This document shows positions 23,870 to 40,904 of a DNA stretch of 64,000 bases, in pieces (within the stretch, counting starts at the first letter, position 1; the number at the start of each line of letters is the position of its first letter). This DNA comes from Gonapodya sp. JEL0774 (Eukaryota > Monoblepharomycota > Monoblepharidomycetes > Monoblepharidales > Gonapodyaceae): positions 1 to 64,000 of the forward strand of contig JADIIX010000037.1 of NCBI GenBank assembly GCA_027604505.1, written 5' to 3'. The translations under genes were made by a program, and so were the position numbers. The notes beneath the pieces are model-generated. The model ran no database searches. It was not told the origin of the DNA and saw only the letters and a program-made list of their open reading frames with translations.

Positions 23870-24819
23870 ATGCCGGACGAACCACCAGACACACTACCCT
23901 GGCCTCAACGCCAGCAGATGCTCTCTACGATTGCGATGCCTCCCCTCTCATATCTGGCAGATATCGAGCTCACTGATCACCTGTCCTTGACCTCTTCCAC
24001 AACCTTTAAAGCTGGGGAGCTTTGGGTCGAGCGGCCCTGCGTGATCATGGTCGTCAGACGACCTGGATGATCCTTGTGCAGGGGTGAGCATCGTGATCGG
24101 CTGTGTCTTTCCGACTATGTGTCCAACTCCCTTCCGAATGCACCGCGCTCCTCTTTCCGACGTATTTTGTATTTGCCCTCTTGTAGAGGAGGCTCTTGGC
24201 CTTGCCTCGAAGCGAGACGAGCTCTCCCGCATGGGTGTTGACATGTTCGCTGTGGTGCATGAGGAGTTGAATTCGCGAGATTTCAACGAGAAGTATTGGA
24301 AAGGAAATCTTTTCTTGGATTCTGACAAAGGTTCGTGACTCAACGGTCTACTGACACTGTCGGTAAGTACAATGGCCACTTACTCTCGATTTCGAATGAA
24401 GGTTTCTACAGAGGCATTGGATATCCAAACCTGTACTGGGGCAGCATGTCAGACCTGAATCTCCAAGAAGTAAAGGATAATGGAGCTCGCGCAGCCCAGA
24501 AGGGCGTACCGATGAACTACGAAGGACAGGGTCTGTGAGTGAGCGTTCTCGGTTGTTTGCTGCGCTGTTAGATATCTCACACGATTGAATGGCTGCATGC
24601 AAGAATCATGGGCGGATTATTCGTAGTTTCTCGTCAAGGTATCCACTACCGCTTTATCGAGCGGATTTTTGGTGCACACGCTCCCCTAGAAGGTGGGTTC
24701 CAGTGTGGAAGTCGCCACATTCCCGTTTTCCCCCCATTCTTACCTGCACTATGACCGAAACAGAGGTCATGGAGGCTGCGAAGGTTGCCGTGAACGCACT
24801 GGGCCAGCCGCGCATATGA
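23870..24819 (+). CDS. PRXL2/AhpC-TSA_2 family thioredoxin-fold protein, probable selenoprotein
   Basis: Five exons (23870-24083, 24187-24330, 24402-24534, 24604-24692, 24764-24819) join in consistent phase with GT-AG introns, giving 211 residues if TGA at 24068-24070 is read as an amino acid. Around that codon the protein reads VVRRPG-U-SLCREEA. PRXL2A/B/C (FAM213, AhpC-TSA_2) proteins have RRPGCxLCREEA there, so TGA replaces the first redox Cys, and the second Cys is kept. Downstream, DMFAVVHEEL, KGFYRGIGYP and GGLFVVSRQGI match the rest of the fold. The family is thought to act in thiol redox control and, for some members, prostaglandin or peroxide reduction. The final stop is also TGA. 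The start ATG at 23870 gives a normal-length N-terminus. A TGC-to-TGA error or pseudogene is the alternative, but the other exons look intact. Confidence 0.88.
24068..24070 (+). other. In-frame TGA, putative selenocysteine codon
   Basis: The codon sits exactly at the first cysteine of the family's Cys-x-x-Cys redox motif and gives U-S-L-C. It lies 16 bases before the exon 1 donor at 24084, so it stays in the mature message. Other genes here (TBP, NOP56) end in TGA, so TGA is a normal stop in this genome and is not globally reassigned. Confidence 0.8.
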
Positions 24820-24874
24820 ACGCGCCGAGCGTCCCAGTGACGACGAAGTTTCTCTTGTTTCCATATCACTGTCC

Positions 24875-25000
24875 TATCCTTACGTATGAAGACCGTCAGC
24901 TGGAAAAATGTACTGCCCTTTTTCTGTGGTGGACAGGCGGACAAGTCTGAGATGCAAACTTTAGCTTGAGTTTGTCAAGGAACAGTGACGGTGATAAGGC
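24875..25000 (+). promoter_or_regulatory. Weak SECIS-like candidate in the 3' flank
   Basis: About 66 bases after the stop, ATGA (24886-24889) is followed 14 bases later by an A-run (24904-24908), as in the core and apical adenines of eukaryotic SECIS elements. Two closures are possible. One pairs ACC and CAG with CTG and GGT near 24923-24930 and ends at GGAC. The other pairs ACCGTCA (24892-24898) with TGACGGT near 24986-24992, followed by GAT, with CCTT/AAGG below; its loop is long. Neither is a clean consensus, so the element is only a candidate. Confidence 0.25.
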
Positions 25001-25395
25001 ATTCAGGGGGTTTCTATAAGCAATATATAAGAATGCAAAGACGCCAACGATGATGCACTCATGAAATCTTGGTGTTGGGAACCTACACATATTCGCCATC
25101 TTCGCTGTGTGAAATCAGGCAGCCGGAGGGAGATTACCACATCTTGAACACCCGTCTTATTCCGCCAAAAGCAATTACCAAGTCAATTGAGAGTGAGTGA
25201 GTAGATGAGATGCGCTCATTGGCAGGGATCGATCTGCTGTGTCGGTTCATGATGAAGACATTCTGATTCCACCCATCTGGTCACATTCCTCCCTCTCACG
25301 CCATCACCATCATGCAGCTACATCATCTTTCTACTGGGATCTGCATCCACCTATTTTGCTCTCCTCCTCGGTTGTAAAGTCTCTCGGGGTTGAAG

Positions 25396-28300
25396 ATGCC
25401 AGAGCTGCGACGTCCCGTACCTCGGCAGCTCCCACAGTACTCATTCAACACTGTGCCTACAGAGCAAAGGCAGTTTGAAGTGCCAAGCTTCGATGGCCAG
25501 ACTGGCTATCCTGTCTCGAATTCTCACCCACCGCAATCAGACAAACCGGGAGCAATTCATAACCACCAGACAGCACCTAATCCCTCACAACAGCCCGGTC
25601 AGGAGGCAGCGAGGACGGCACCCAACCTCGATCAATCTTATAATCACCAGCAACAGCAATCTCATGCGCCATCTTCGCAACAGCATCAACCCATCTACAC
25701 ATTCGCAGCAGGGCCGGGTCAACCCATCTACGGCCCGCAACAGCATATGCAGTTCTTAAGTCCGTATGGTGGTCCCAACATGCCATCAAGTGGTCAGCCG
25801 ATGCCAGTTCAGATTGTCATGCCCCAGTACGTCTCCCTACCACCAAATCCTCATAACGGTCCTTCCGCTGCTTCCGATCAGTCCACATCAGGTGTTGGCA
25901 ACAGCACGAGTGGGCATTCGCCAGCACCTGGAGTGTCTCACGGGGAGCATCCTTCCCAACATACTATTGAACACTCTTACCAGCGACACCCCTCGTCCCC
26001 TTCGCCTACACAACACAGAATGCATTCTTCGTCTAGTCCCACTACCTACCTTCGCTCGCAGCTCACAAATCTTGAGACCGATCTTGACCACTCTGTGCAT
26101 ACCATCATTACTGCACTCCGTGACCGTGTCATCGAACTGGAGGCACAGCAGCTCAATTCTACTTTCGAGGTCCAGAAACTCTCTAGGGTATCAACTCAGA
26201 AGGAGATTATCCTTCAGGAAACTACAAAGAAAATCGTTGAACTCGAGAAGGAGCGTCGTCGGTCCGAGTCGCAGTTCAGCCAAGTCCGCGAGCGCACCCA
26301 TCAGGAACTTGCGGAGCGAGATCACCGAATTCTCCATCTGGAAGAGAAACTCCGTAACGCTGAGGCTGCCGCAGCTTCACTAGAACAGACGCTCAAGACT
26401 CGTGAAGGTATCGCTGAGGAAGCGCAGAGCGCTGCTCGAACCGCAACGGAGCGGGGCCAGGCTGTCGCCACCCTTACAGCAACACTTGAGTCTCGACAAG
26501 CAAAACTCCACAAACTTGCGCGTGCTGTCAAGTCTCTCAAGATCTCTCTTCGGACGGAGAAAGAAGCTTCCGGACAGCGCGAGCGCGCACTGGAGGATCA
26601 GCGGGATCGTGTCAACCAGCGATATATCCGCGCATGTGAGAAGGTGGCAAGCCTGGAAGGCACAGTGCAGGATCGAGATACTGTTATTGCGCAGCGGGAG
26701 CGGGCAATTCAAGAAGCAAACACCCGAATCACCGCGTTCCAAACACAGCTCCAGCAGAATGAAGTGTGCATGACAGATCTCAAGAAGGCTTTCACTGAGG
26801 CCGTGGGAACTCTGGCAGAGCGCAAGAGGGCCATTAAAGATCTCCAGCGGCAACTTGAGGAGTCTGCAAGACGTCTTGCAGAGAAGGATGTGGTTGTAGC
26901 TGAGGCGAATAAACTGGCGTCAGAAAGGGCCGATCAAGTGACCGATATCTCCAAGAGACTTGCTGAAGTTGAGCTCGCCAACGGGGAGTTCATGGATAAA
27001 AATGTAGCTCTTGAGCATGAGGTGGAGAACCTAAAGGATGCGATCAGAGAAGTCGCGAAGGATGGAAACGTTGAATCTCAGGCTGAGGTCATTCGAGACG
27101 CTAGCCAAGTTGCTGATGCTGTAGCGCAGGGAGAGGATCAGCAGGAGTCTCAACCCATTGCGAACCGTGCTACACCATCTCGCCAACCAACCGAACGCGA
27201 TATCCTTCCACTCTCTCAGTCCCGACCACAGAGCCCTAATTGGTGGACAGAGACGAAACCCGTCCAGTCTCCATCCAGTGCGACAACAGCTGTCGGTTTG
27301 TCACCGTCACGTTCATCCCGGGCGGCATCACCTAGCGGCCCCGACCAGACGGACTATATCGTCAAGTCGTCCGACATGAACGAGATCGCGGAATCGGTCG
27401 ATTCTGCCAAAGTCGATCAAGTCCGGAACCTTGAACGAAAGTATGCTGAGCTAGAAACTCGATCTAACGCTCAGATTGCTCTAAAAACCTCCGAGGTTAA
27501 CGCACTTGAGGCTCGGGTGAAGGAACTGAAGAAAGAGCTTTCAGATGCCCTCAAAAAGGTTGCTCTGTCTTCTAGCGAGTCTCGGGGTTCGATTGAGCAG
27601 CGTAACGTGCCCCTGCAGGCGGAGGTCGCCACGCCAAGTGCACCCGCTGTGAACGTCGCTAAGACCGATGCGGCTGCCGACGACGATCGTCATATGCTTC
27701 AAGAAATCGTTAAGTCTCTTGAGTCTGCCCTGCGTGTTGCGCAGGCTGAGATCCAGGCAATGAATGCTGAGCACGCTGAAGTAATCGCGGACGCGGATAA
27801 GGAGCTTGGTGATTACAGGCGCAAATGCGAAGAATACAAAAACGTGTGTGATGAGTACAAGAAAGTATGCGAGGAGTTGAATGGAAGGGTAGCAGATTTG
27901 GAGCAAGCACTTGCCAAGGAAAGGGCCTCACTTGGTTCGGGTGGCGACCGGTGAGCAATATTTTGTTGTCACAATCTCGCTACTTCGAACTGTTAAATGT
28001 TGTCACTTTCAACAGGGCTTCTTCTCGCAGCAACTCGACCACATCAACGAGTGCTGCCGCAATGCAATTACAAACAGATCAACTGAAAAGGGCAAAATTG
28101 CGGATCGTGGAACTGGAAAAGGCACTTTCTGATTTGTCACGAGACGACGCCGTGAGTCGCAATGCTGTAAGCTTGCGTGAACTTTCCTCATGATTGAATC
28201 CGCAGACAAAGAAGATCCTAGTGAAAAGCGACGAACTCGAAAAGAAAATATCCGAATTGCAAACGAAACTTCGTGAAGCTGCCGAAACTGTCTCAGTGAG

Positions 28301-29285
28301 TAGTGGGTCGGTGGTATGTGTAAAGCCAGTGACGCAAACACTTCGTCTTTTACTGAAGCGCCGCGACAAAGCACTGCAAGAACTCACGGAGACTGCAGAG
28401 TTACGTTTGAAGGAGGTTGCTGCGATCACAGCACGCCTTGCATACGCCGAGGAAGTCATACAGGACAGGGAAGCTGCCATTGACGAGCGCGATAAGGTTC
28501 TGAGTGAACTTAATTCTCGCATTGAGTCCGGTGGTGGAGATGCGTCCACTGAGCTTGCCACCGCGAAGCGTCTCGCAGAACTCGAGAATGCTATTGCAGA
28601 ACGAGATTCAAAGCTTGCTGATCTCAGCAGAAGGCTCTCCGAGACTGACCATTTCCAAGGCCAGGATTCCCAAATTTCTAATGTCAATCTGGAAGCTGCC
28701 ATTGGAGAGACGCAGAAGATTCTTGTGGAGCTCGCCCGAGCGAAGCAAGAAGCATCCACCGAAGTCGCCAAGATCAAAGCTGAGGCATCGAAACTGTCTC
28801 TTGAGCGGGATCGCAAAATCTCCGCTCTGGAAAGGAATGTCAACAGCCTCGAGAGGGACTCCAATGAACGAGAACGCGAGCTGGGCGAACAGATGCGGAT
28901 TAGCGCCGATAACAAAAAGCTCGAAGCTATTCGTAATGAGACAGTGGGAGCCATGTCTCGCCGCATTGTGGACATTTCTCGCGTCCTCGCAGGCCAGGAA
29001 CTCCCAACGCCACTCACGCCGACCAATCCCGCACAGTGGCAGGCAATTTCAAGCACCAGTCCGGAGCTTGCCAAATTGGTGTCCGGCGTAGTGGAACTTG
29101 AGAACACGTTGCAGGCAACGGCGGACGCGAATCGCAGCGGAATGCACGCAAGGGAAGGATCCCAAGGTTCCATCACCTCTATTCAAGTTGGGCCAGATGG
29201 AGCTCCAGTGAAAAAGAGAAGGCCTTCATTCTTTAAAAAGCTATCCTCTGCGTTCAAGAAGAAGGAAGGAGAGACTGGTGAATAA
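25396..29285 (+). CDS. Large coiled-coil protein of unknown function
   Basis: The first exon (25396-27953) starts with a Pro/Gln/His-rich segment of about 220 residues and then changes to long heptad-repeat coiled coil from about 26050 (DLDHSVHTIITALRDRVIEL). A Ser/Pro linker near 27170-27370 splits the rod. Short introns follow at about 27954-28015, 28150-28205 and 28294-28361. A second rod then runs to about 28930 with repeated units such as ELENAIAERDSKLADL. The C-terminus is basic (KKRRPSFFKKLSSAFKKKE) and could bind acidic membranes or microtubules; that is inference. Total length is about 1,200 residues. It is not a clear member of any known golgin, septum or spindle-pole family. Confidence 0.75.
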
Positions 29286-29590
29286 ACGGAGACTTTGAGT
29301 TGTTAGTCATCAATATTTGTCTCAAACTTCCTTACTTAGACCTCGACCGTCGATCCATTGACAACGAAAGCTTTCGCGGTCGTTACCGCTCTCCAACTGG
29401 CCAATCAAGCATGATGGCAAGCCCTTAATCCGGTTGTTATGCAAATGAAACAAGTTTTGTAATATTATGAACAATGAGATGCAACTGAGATGTACATTGT
29501 TGAAGCAGACAAATGAAGTGTTATTTACATCAACTACATCAAATGTTGAGGGACACGTAGTTGTTTTATTTCCATCTCAAAAGTATGATG
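29286..29590. other. Convergent 3' intergenic stretch
   Basis: About 300 bases between the coiled-coil gene stop and the Ada1-like gene stop. It is AT-rich towards the right end. No gene or element is recognised. Confidence 0.5.
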
Positions 29591-32085
29591 TCATCGATCA
29601 TGACGCGGATTGGGTTGCACCTCTGCCTCTCTGATGTAAGAACCATCCCAAAACCTACCCTCCGCCTCCTCCACCGATGCTTCAATTATGGCCGCTTCCT
29701 GTGCTGAGTTAGCAAACGTGGGAGCGAGGTAGGGGCGTGCAGCGAGCGTCTGCAAAAGGTCCGAGAGCGACAGCCGAGTGCCACCTCGGTCTGCCTTTGT
29801 CCGTGTCTCCTCCCCATCAGCATTAGGGTCCACCACAACCCCGTCAGTCGGAGCGTCTTCATGTGTCCCGGGGGATGAGTGCTTGGAACTTCCTCGCGGT
29901 CGCATGAGGCAGTTACCGCCACGTAAGTCAAGCTTCTTCGCTCCTCCACCATCCGCATTTAATACGCCATTGATCCCCCTTTCCTTGCTTTCTGATTTAT
30001 CAAAAGATCCGAAGGAATCATTCGGAGCTCTACTGCTGAAGGTTAACGCCAAACTCGGCCGCTTCCCACGGAGCTCCTTTAATAATTTATTCCCAGGTTC
30101 CTGCTCGTCCTCACTCCATTGCTCAGCGGCTCCTGGCTGATCCATTTCATCGGTGATTGGTGGCTCTGTAGTATCCACGACGTTTGAAACAATGACAGAG
30201 GATTGCATATACCCAGCACTGAGTGGGGCGGGTGGTCGTGTCCATCCAACGGACCGGACATGGGCGACGCAAACTGAAAGGAGATTTTTGAGGTAGGTCT
30301 GGTAATAGCCAGGATATTGAGAAAAGGAGGAACGTGGAAGAGGGTTAGAAGAGGGTCGAGGGCAGGTACCCGTACTAGACATATCCCGCCCATTCGAAAG
30401 CATGACCGGTCCGCACCAACTACGCCCGACAAATCTGCTCACCTCTACTCCCAGTGCCGCCATTTCCACAGCCGAGTCCTGCACTTGTCCCATCGCCTGT
30501 CCCACAAGGCCCATTCCCGCAAGAACAACACCTTCACCGACCCGTTCCGCGACGACGGTGGCGCGCAACCTTGTCCGAAGCTGATCGTGGGTGTAGAGAT
30601 CTCCGATTGAGGTGAGGGAAGGTGGGTAGATGGGTTCTGGGGGACCTGTTCCGGACAGTGGTGCGGCGGTAAGAACAACTTTTGAGTGTAAGGTCGAAGA
30701 GCGGCAGCACCAAAGCTAAATTCATCTCACCGTTTGAAAATCCCGAGAGAATTCGTGAATTGGGATTTGAGTTGGGAATCGGACGTCTGAGGGGAACAAA
30801 GACGGGTGCCTCCTGTGTCGGGAATCGCGAATGACATTAACGCTGAGAACGTGACAAAGTCTCAGGATCACGAGGATACGCCCCAATCTCACCTCTTCTT
30901 CTTCCTCCCCTCTCGATCGCTTCAGCACTCTCCCGCCGTCTGGGCCTACTTCGTCCTCCTCAGTATCCCACTCCGCTTTCCTCTTCACCCCAGCTGACGA
31001 TCCAAGGGCAGTGGTACCGGAAGCAACATTCACCGTAAATTTAGTAGGCGTTAATTGTGCGTTGGCGATAAGGGAGATGAGAAGGGAGTTGTGAAGAGGT
31101 TCTGGAAGTGTTGGATTTAGTTTTGCCGAGGCAGGAAGGAGCTACATTAGTATTGGTGCACTATAATCACGTTCGTTGGATCACTTCTTGCTCCCATCGC
31201 CAGATTTAAGATGGCGAAGAGCGACGACGAGCATGTGTATGCGTGCGCAGTGAAGATTCTGAAACTTCATGGCAGGTCTCTACGAGTGGCAGATGGAACT
31301 CTCCAATGGTAGCACCATCACTACCAGTGGGGCATTGATATTGGTGGAGCAGCTTTTGGAGGTGCGACCATATCCTGGACGAGATTGTTTCCAACACCAC
31401 CACATTCCTCCTCGCCCGACCCAGGTGAGCAAGCCTTGGGGGACTTGCCAAAGAACCAACCCACTCTCAAAAACACCCTGTGTGCACAGTTTCCAATCCA
31501 CTCACTTAGTCTTGTTCCGAGCATGCCATCAACTCGCTCCTCCATTTCTGTACGGGTTAGTCTCCCCGTCAAGAACAAGCCCAGCGCTCTCCAGTACACC
31601 CTAAAATCGTCCCGTCCAAGACCATCAAGAAGGAGTCGTTTGATTGAAAGAGTGTCCTTTCGTTCAGGTGGTGCAGGGTTTTTCGGGTTGTGTGCGTTAC
31701 TGGTGTGGGGATGCAGGCCACCTCCTCCACTGCCCGGAACCTCCCGCTTGGCTGGTTTCGCAACACTACTGCCGTTCCCATTTGCTACAGCACCACCACC
31801 ACCACCAACCTTTCCCGAAGTCCCAGTGCCTGGTGGTTGTTGGGGTGGGAGGGAGGCAGCGCTGGTGGACGGGGGAGGAGAAGGGGCACCACGTGCTAAA
31901 GATGGAGCAGAAGTGGCCAATGTCGATTCACTAGGATTGCCAGGTGGCGGGGATATATCTCGAGGATTGGAGGCTGGGGGAGTCGGTTGCTGTGTGGGTC
32001 CTGAAGGTTGCACGTGGTTGGAAGCCTGGGCCGCGCGAGGAGGAAACGGGGATGGATTTGGAGGGAATGAAACGGCGACTGACAT
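29591..32085 (-). CDS. Ada1/Hfi1/TADA1-like SAGA core subunit
   Basis: Starting at the ATG at 32085, a Pro/Ser/Gly-rich N-terminus is followed by KDTLSIKRLLLDGLG, DDFRVYWRAL and FLTGRLTRTEMEERV. This is the N-terminal SAGA-Tad1 pattern. After an intron of about 390 bases, LHNSLLISLIANA matches the Ada1 'LHN-LI-SL--NA' block. A nuclear-type basic run follows (VKRKAEW, LKRSRG). The next exon, SLTSIGDLYTHDQLRTRL to MAALGVE, joined to TYLKNLLSVCVAHVRS, fits the histone fold that pairs with Taf12. The C-terminus has LSLSDLLQTLAARPYLAPTF. Ada1 is a scaffold of the SAGA coactivator. An upstream ATG at 32229 would add 48 residues and cannot be excluded. Small introns lie near 30730-30895 and 30290-30445. 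Confidence 0.75.
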
Positions 32086-32929
32086 CAGCGAAGAAGGGTG
32101 GATGTTTTCAGATTCGGAATTGGTAGGAACAGAACCACGTCCGAAACAGCTGGGAAAGCAATCACGAACAAGATCAGGAACTCCATCAAGATACATAAAA
32201 CCAATCGCACAAATCTTCCACTTTCTCATGTCGCCATCCCAGGCGTTCCCAGTTCCCGAGGATCCTCACGCAACCAACACCTTCGCACATCAAAGTCAAG
32301 CACTTACCCCACACCTTGCCCCGCCGAATGGACTACACAGGCTTCCAGGAGAAATATGACTCCAAAATTTTTTCAAGAAGTCTTTAGGGGAAGGAAACGG
32401 TATGCTGCAATCTTGTGGACACAACCACCTTATATGACACATTCATCAATCAAGATTCGCCTTCATAAATTTTCATCTTAGTACATATCGCCTTCAATCG
32501 CAATCACTTATGTACACATAGAGTTTTAAGAAAGGGAGAAAGACGTCATATCTCGCTCAAAATACGTTGAGACTGGCCTAAATGGAGCTTCTTTCTATAG
32601 GAGTACTACGTGGATCTTGTATCTTGTGATAAGTTCCTCCAACGGATGCACAGAATCATCAACTCTGTTTGCGCTGGCCACCGCGGGCTTTTATGCAATG
32701 ATGGAGTCTGTGATGTTTATTATTTCCTGGTCATAATAGAGAAATCTGCAAATTTTTAGAGAAACTCCGCAGAGCCAAAGCTTGCATGCATCAAGAGGTG
32801 CTAAGGTCGTCATTTGTCGCCGTGTCGGCCTATGGGGTGGTTGGTTCCGGCAGCTCCTGCCAAAAGTATTCACCGATCGCACGTTGATTTGCACACGTTG
32901 AACGGAGCATACTGTAAATACCATCATCG

Positions 32930-35398
32930 ATGGACGGACTGCGGAAAGCGACAGTGAACATTGTAGCAGGGCGGGGAACCGGAGGTCTCAGATTCGACCC
33001 AGTGGGACCAACTGCCACGGCGAACCCGCTTTCGGGGTCTCCCATGTCTTCATTTTCGTCATTATCTTTGGCGTCTTTAAAGAGCCGGCATGTGCATAGG
33101 AGCTCAGGACGCTCGCCGCGGCATATTTCCTCGTCTGCAGCAACTCGTGCTCATCCAGGAGATCCCCTCTCGCGAACATTGCTTGCCCTTACACCACACT
33201 CGACTAATACTCAACACCATGGTGCTCATGAGCACCACCATCATCATCTTCACAACGCCCATCAGCACCGCCATCACGCCCGTCCTCCCCCCTCTCGGTT
33301 CTACGCACCACCGCAGGAATCTCCGCCACGATCATTAAAACACCAGTCGGCATTGGCTCCAGTCTCCACATCTGCTAGTCCATCAACAAACTTTCAACAT
33401 CACGAACTCCCTCGCCTCTCCAACACTCATTTCCCCGGAACCACCCCTACGAGGCCTTCGTCACCGAGCACAATATCCTCCTTGGATGAATGGCCCTCTT
33501 TGGACAATTGGTCTCCGTTGTCGCAACCCCATTCAACCCCCTCAAAATCACCTTCGAGTGAACCACAGGGAGCAGCATCCTCACTACTTGAAATTCGACC
33601 CCCGATCCTCCCCCCAGTCAACCCTACCGACCCCGACCCGACCCTCCTCTCTCGCACGTTTTACCGGCGCGCCCTTCCTCCCCAGCTTACCTCATTCACT
33701 TCCACTCACGGCAAGCGCCTTTTCCGTGAAGCTCTTCTCGATGGACATGCTGAATCCTACTTTTCTCTGGTTGGAAACTTCACTTCCCAAAGCCATCCAG
33801 CGCTCTGCGGGCTTGGAAGTCTTGCCATGGTTTTGAATGCTTTGGAAGTGGATCCGAAGAGGAGGTGGAAAGGTGTTTGGAGGTGGTGGAGTGACGAAAT
33901 GTTGGAGGTCCGTAAGACGTGTTGCTGGTGTTGTCGTGGGGTATTTGTTATGGGCACACACATCAAGGTCCAAGGAACAAACAAAAATCATTCAAAAGCT
34001 TCACTTGTGATGGCCGATGAGCGCTATAACTCTTTGGCGGTCTCTTTTCTCTTTCCGAACCGCTTTGTTAACGACCCCATATCTTTCTCACCACGACCCT
34101 TCTCACAATCCCAGCTCTGCACACCGATTTCAGAAATTCAACGCCGCGGTGTGACCTTTCGAGACTTCGCGTGTATTGCCCGAAACAACGGTCTTAAGTA
34201 AGTGTCCGCTCGTGTTCACACGGCGACATTCCGTACTCAGCTTCCCATGTTCATTTCCGACTCTGGCGGATAGTGTCCTCGCTAAACCTGGTGACACGAC
34301 TTCATATGCAGAGTTCATGAAGGATATTGAACTCTCAGCGACATCACCAGATGTTCATCTAGTGGTGTCCTTCTCGCGAAAGGCCATGGGATGCACAGGC
34401 GACGGCCACTTTTCTCCGATAGGAGCGTACCACAGGGGGGAGGACAAGGCACTAGTATTGGATGTGGCTAGATTCAAGGTGAGTCCCCACTGGAAGTTTC
34501 CAGAAGTGTGAATATTGCCACAGATGCTCCATGTATTTCACAGTACCCGTCCTACTTTGCCTCCACCAAAGAACTCTATGAAGCCATGAAACCGGTGGAC
34601 AAAGAAACTGGTCTCTCTCGCGGTTATTTCCTCCTTCGCCGTGGGACTCGTAAACACGCGCCACTTTGCAAGGTTGCAGTACATCCATCTGCTAATCGGG
34701 CAGACTTGTCCACTCTCCTTACTCGCTCTGTACCCTCTTATCTTGCCTCATTGGTACCACGAACACTTGAAGACGTGGTGAGGGCGGTTTTAGCAGCAAT
34801 TCCGGACGATTACCGTTTTCTAGTGAGCATGCAGGCACCCGGAGTGGATTTAGCTGGCGGGGACGAGCAGAGGAAGGGAGTACTCGAGAGACATAAAAGA
34901 ATGGTGGATGAATTGGTTGAAGAGGCGAGAAATAATGGGATGTTTCAAGTAGTGGCAAATGTAGCAGGTGGTGGGATGATGTTCAATGACCGACACGGGA
35001 AAGGGGAAGGCATGGACACTGCTGGAGACAGCACATTCACTCCGCAAGTCGAGCAGGCTTTCTGCTCCCATGGTGCGCCACAGGTATGCTGCTCGTGGTG
35101 TGTCGACTTTTCGCAAGGCGCCTACAAGGAGGGTAACAATCGCGCGTACGTGGGCTCCGCTGCACGAGACCGACGCGTGGCACTCGCCACTATTTTTATG
35201 CTCGCATCACCTCGCGATATGTATCAAAGTCTGCCGGCGCATCTTTCTGATCAGCTGGAGGAATTCCGCCGGTCCGTGGAGACCGGTGGGAGGGGTGGAA
35301 GGCTGTTGAGGGAGGAGGTGAGGAGAGCTCAGGTGGAACTTGCAGCATTGATGAACGAAGGCTGCCAGTGTCGGCAGGAAGATGCTCGGTCAGCATGA
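32930..35398 (+). CDS. PCS: Phytochelatin synthase
   Basis: The catalytic domain of this papain-fold gamma-glutamylcysteine transpeptidase is clear. SHPALCGLGSLAMVLNAL holds the nucleophile Cys, DPKRRWKGVWRW follows, the His is in GDGHFSPIGAYH, and the Asp is in LVLDVARFK. These match the Cys-His-Asp triad of plant PCS1. YPSYFASTKELYEAM and GYFLLRR complete the domain. The enzyme makes phytochelatins from glutathione under Cd2+ or similar metals. Introns are at about 33910-34111, 34199-34270 and 34480-34545. The roughly 240 residues before the domain are low complexity and include a run with about a dozen His near 33215-33295. The C-terminal part is weakly conserved, and an intron near 35080-35125 is possible. 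A shorter start at 33042 is an alternative. Confidence 0.9.
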
Positions 35399-35541
35399 CG
35401 TAAATATTAGAGATTCGGTTGAGTACAAATTCTATCATGGGGTCTTGAATTGGGGACGGTGTGCCGTGCACTTCCGTGTGTGTTCTTAATGTCCTGCAAT
35501 CTTCGCATAACGCAACCCAGTTCTTCTATGCGCCTGGGAAC

Positions 35542-40708
<5,167 letters not shown>

Positions 40709-40904
40709 TGATTGCATTGCAGAATTTATAATGTTGATTGGGGTCCTTTGCACCGCCACAGTGGAAAGTTTGGGAGTATAAAAGGAAAACGACCAATCCA
40801 CAATCCTCATTTCCGCCTTCCCCACACCACCAGGCCGTCTCTACTCGACAAGACTTCAGCTTCTTCCTCATCGGCTTCGCCTCTGTGCGTTTGCTTGCTG
40901 TCCC

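Noticed and set aside
24053-24083. A 31-base GT...AG intron that would remove the TGA in the PRXL2-like gene
   Set aside because: It is too short for this genome's introns and would delete the RRPG-x-x-x-C motif that defines the family.
25050-25115. ATGA at 25061 with downstream AA and TGA as an alternative SECIS
   Set aside because: The flanking bases do not pair into a helix of useful length.
28079-29176. Long minus-strand frame (365 codons)
   Set aside because: It is antisense to the coiled-coil gene and Ser/Arg-rich as expected of a shadow frame.
31385-32359. Long plus-strand frame (324 codons)
   Set aside because: It is antisense to the first exon of the Ada1-like gene, which carries the conserved motifs.
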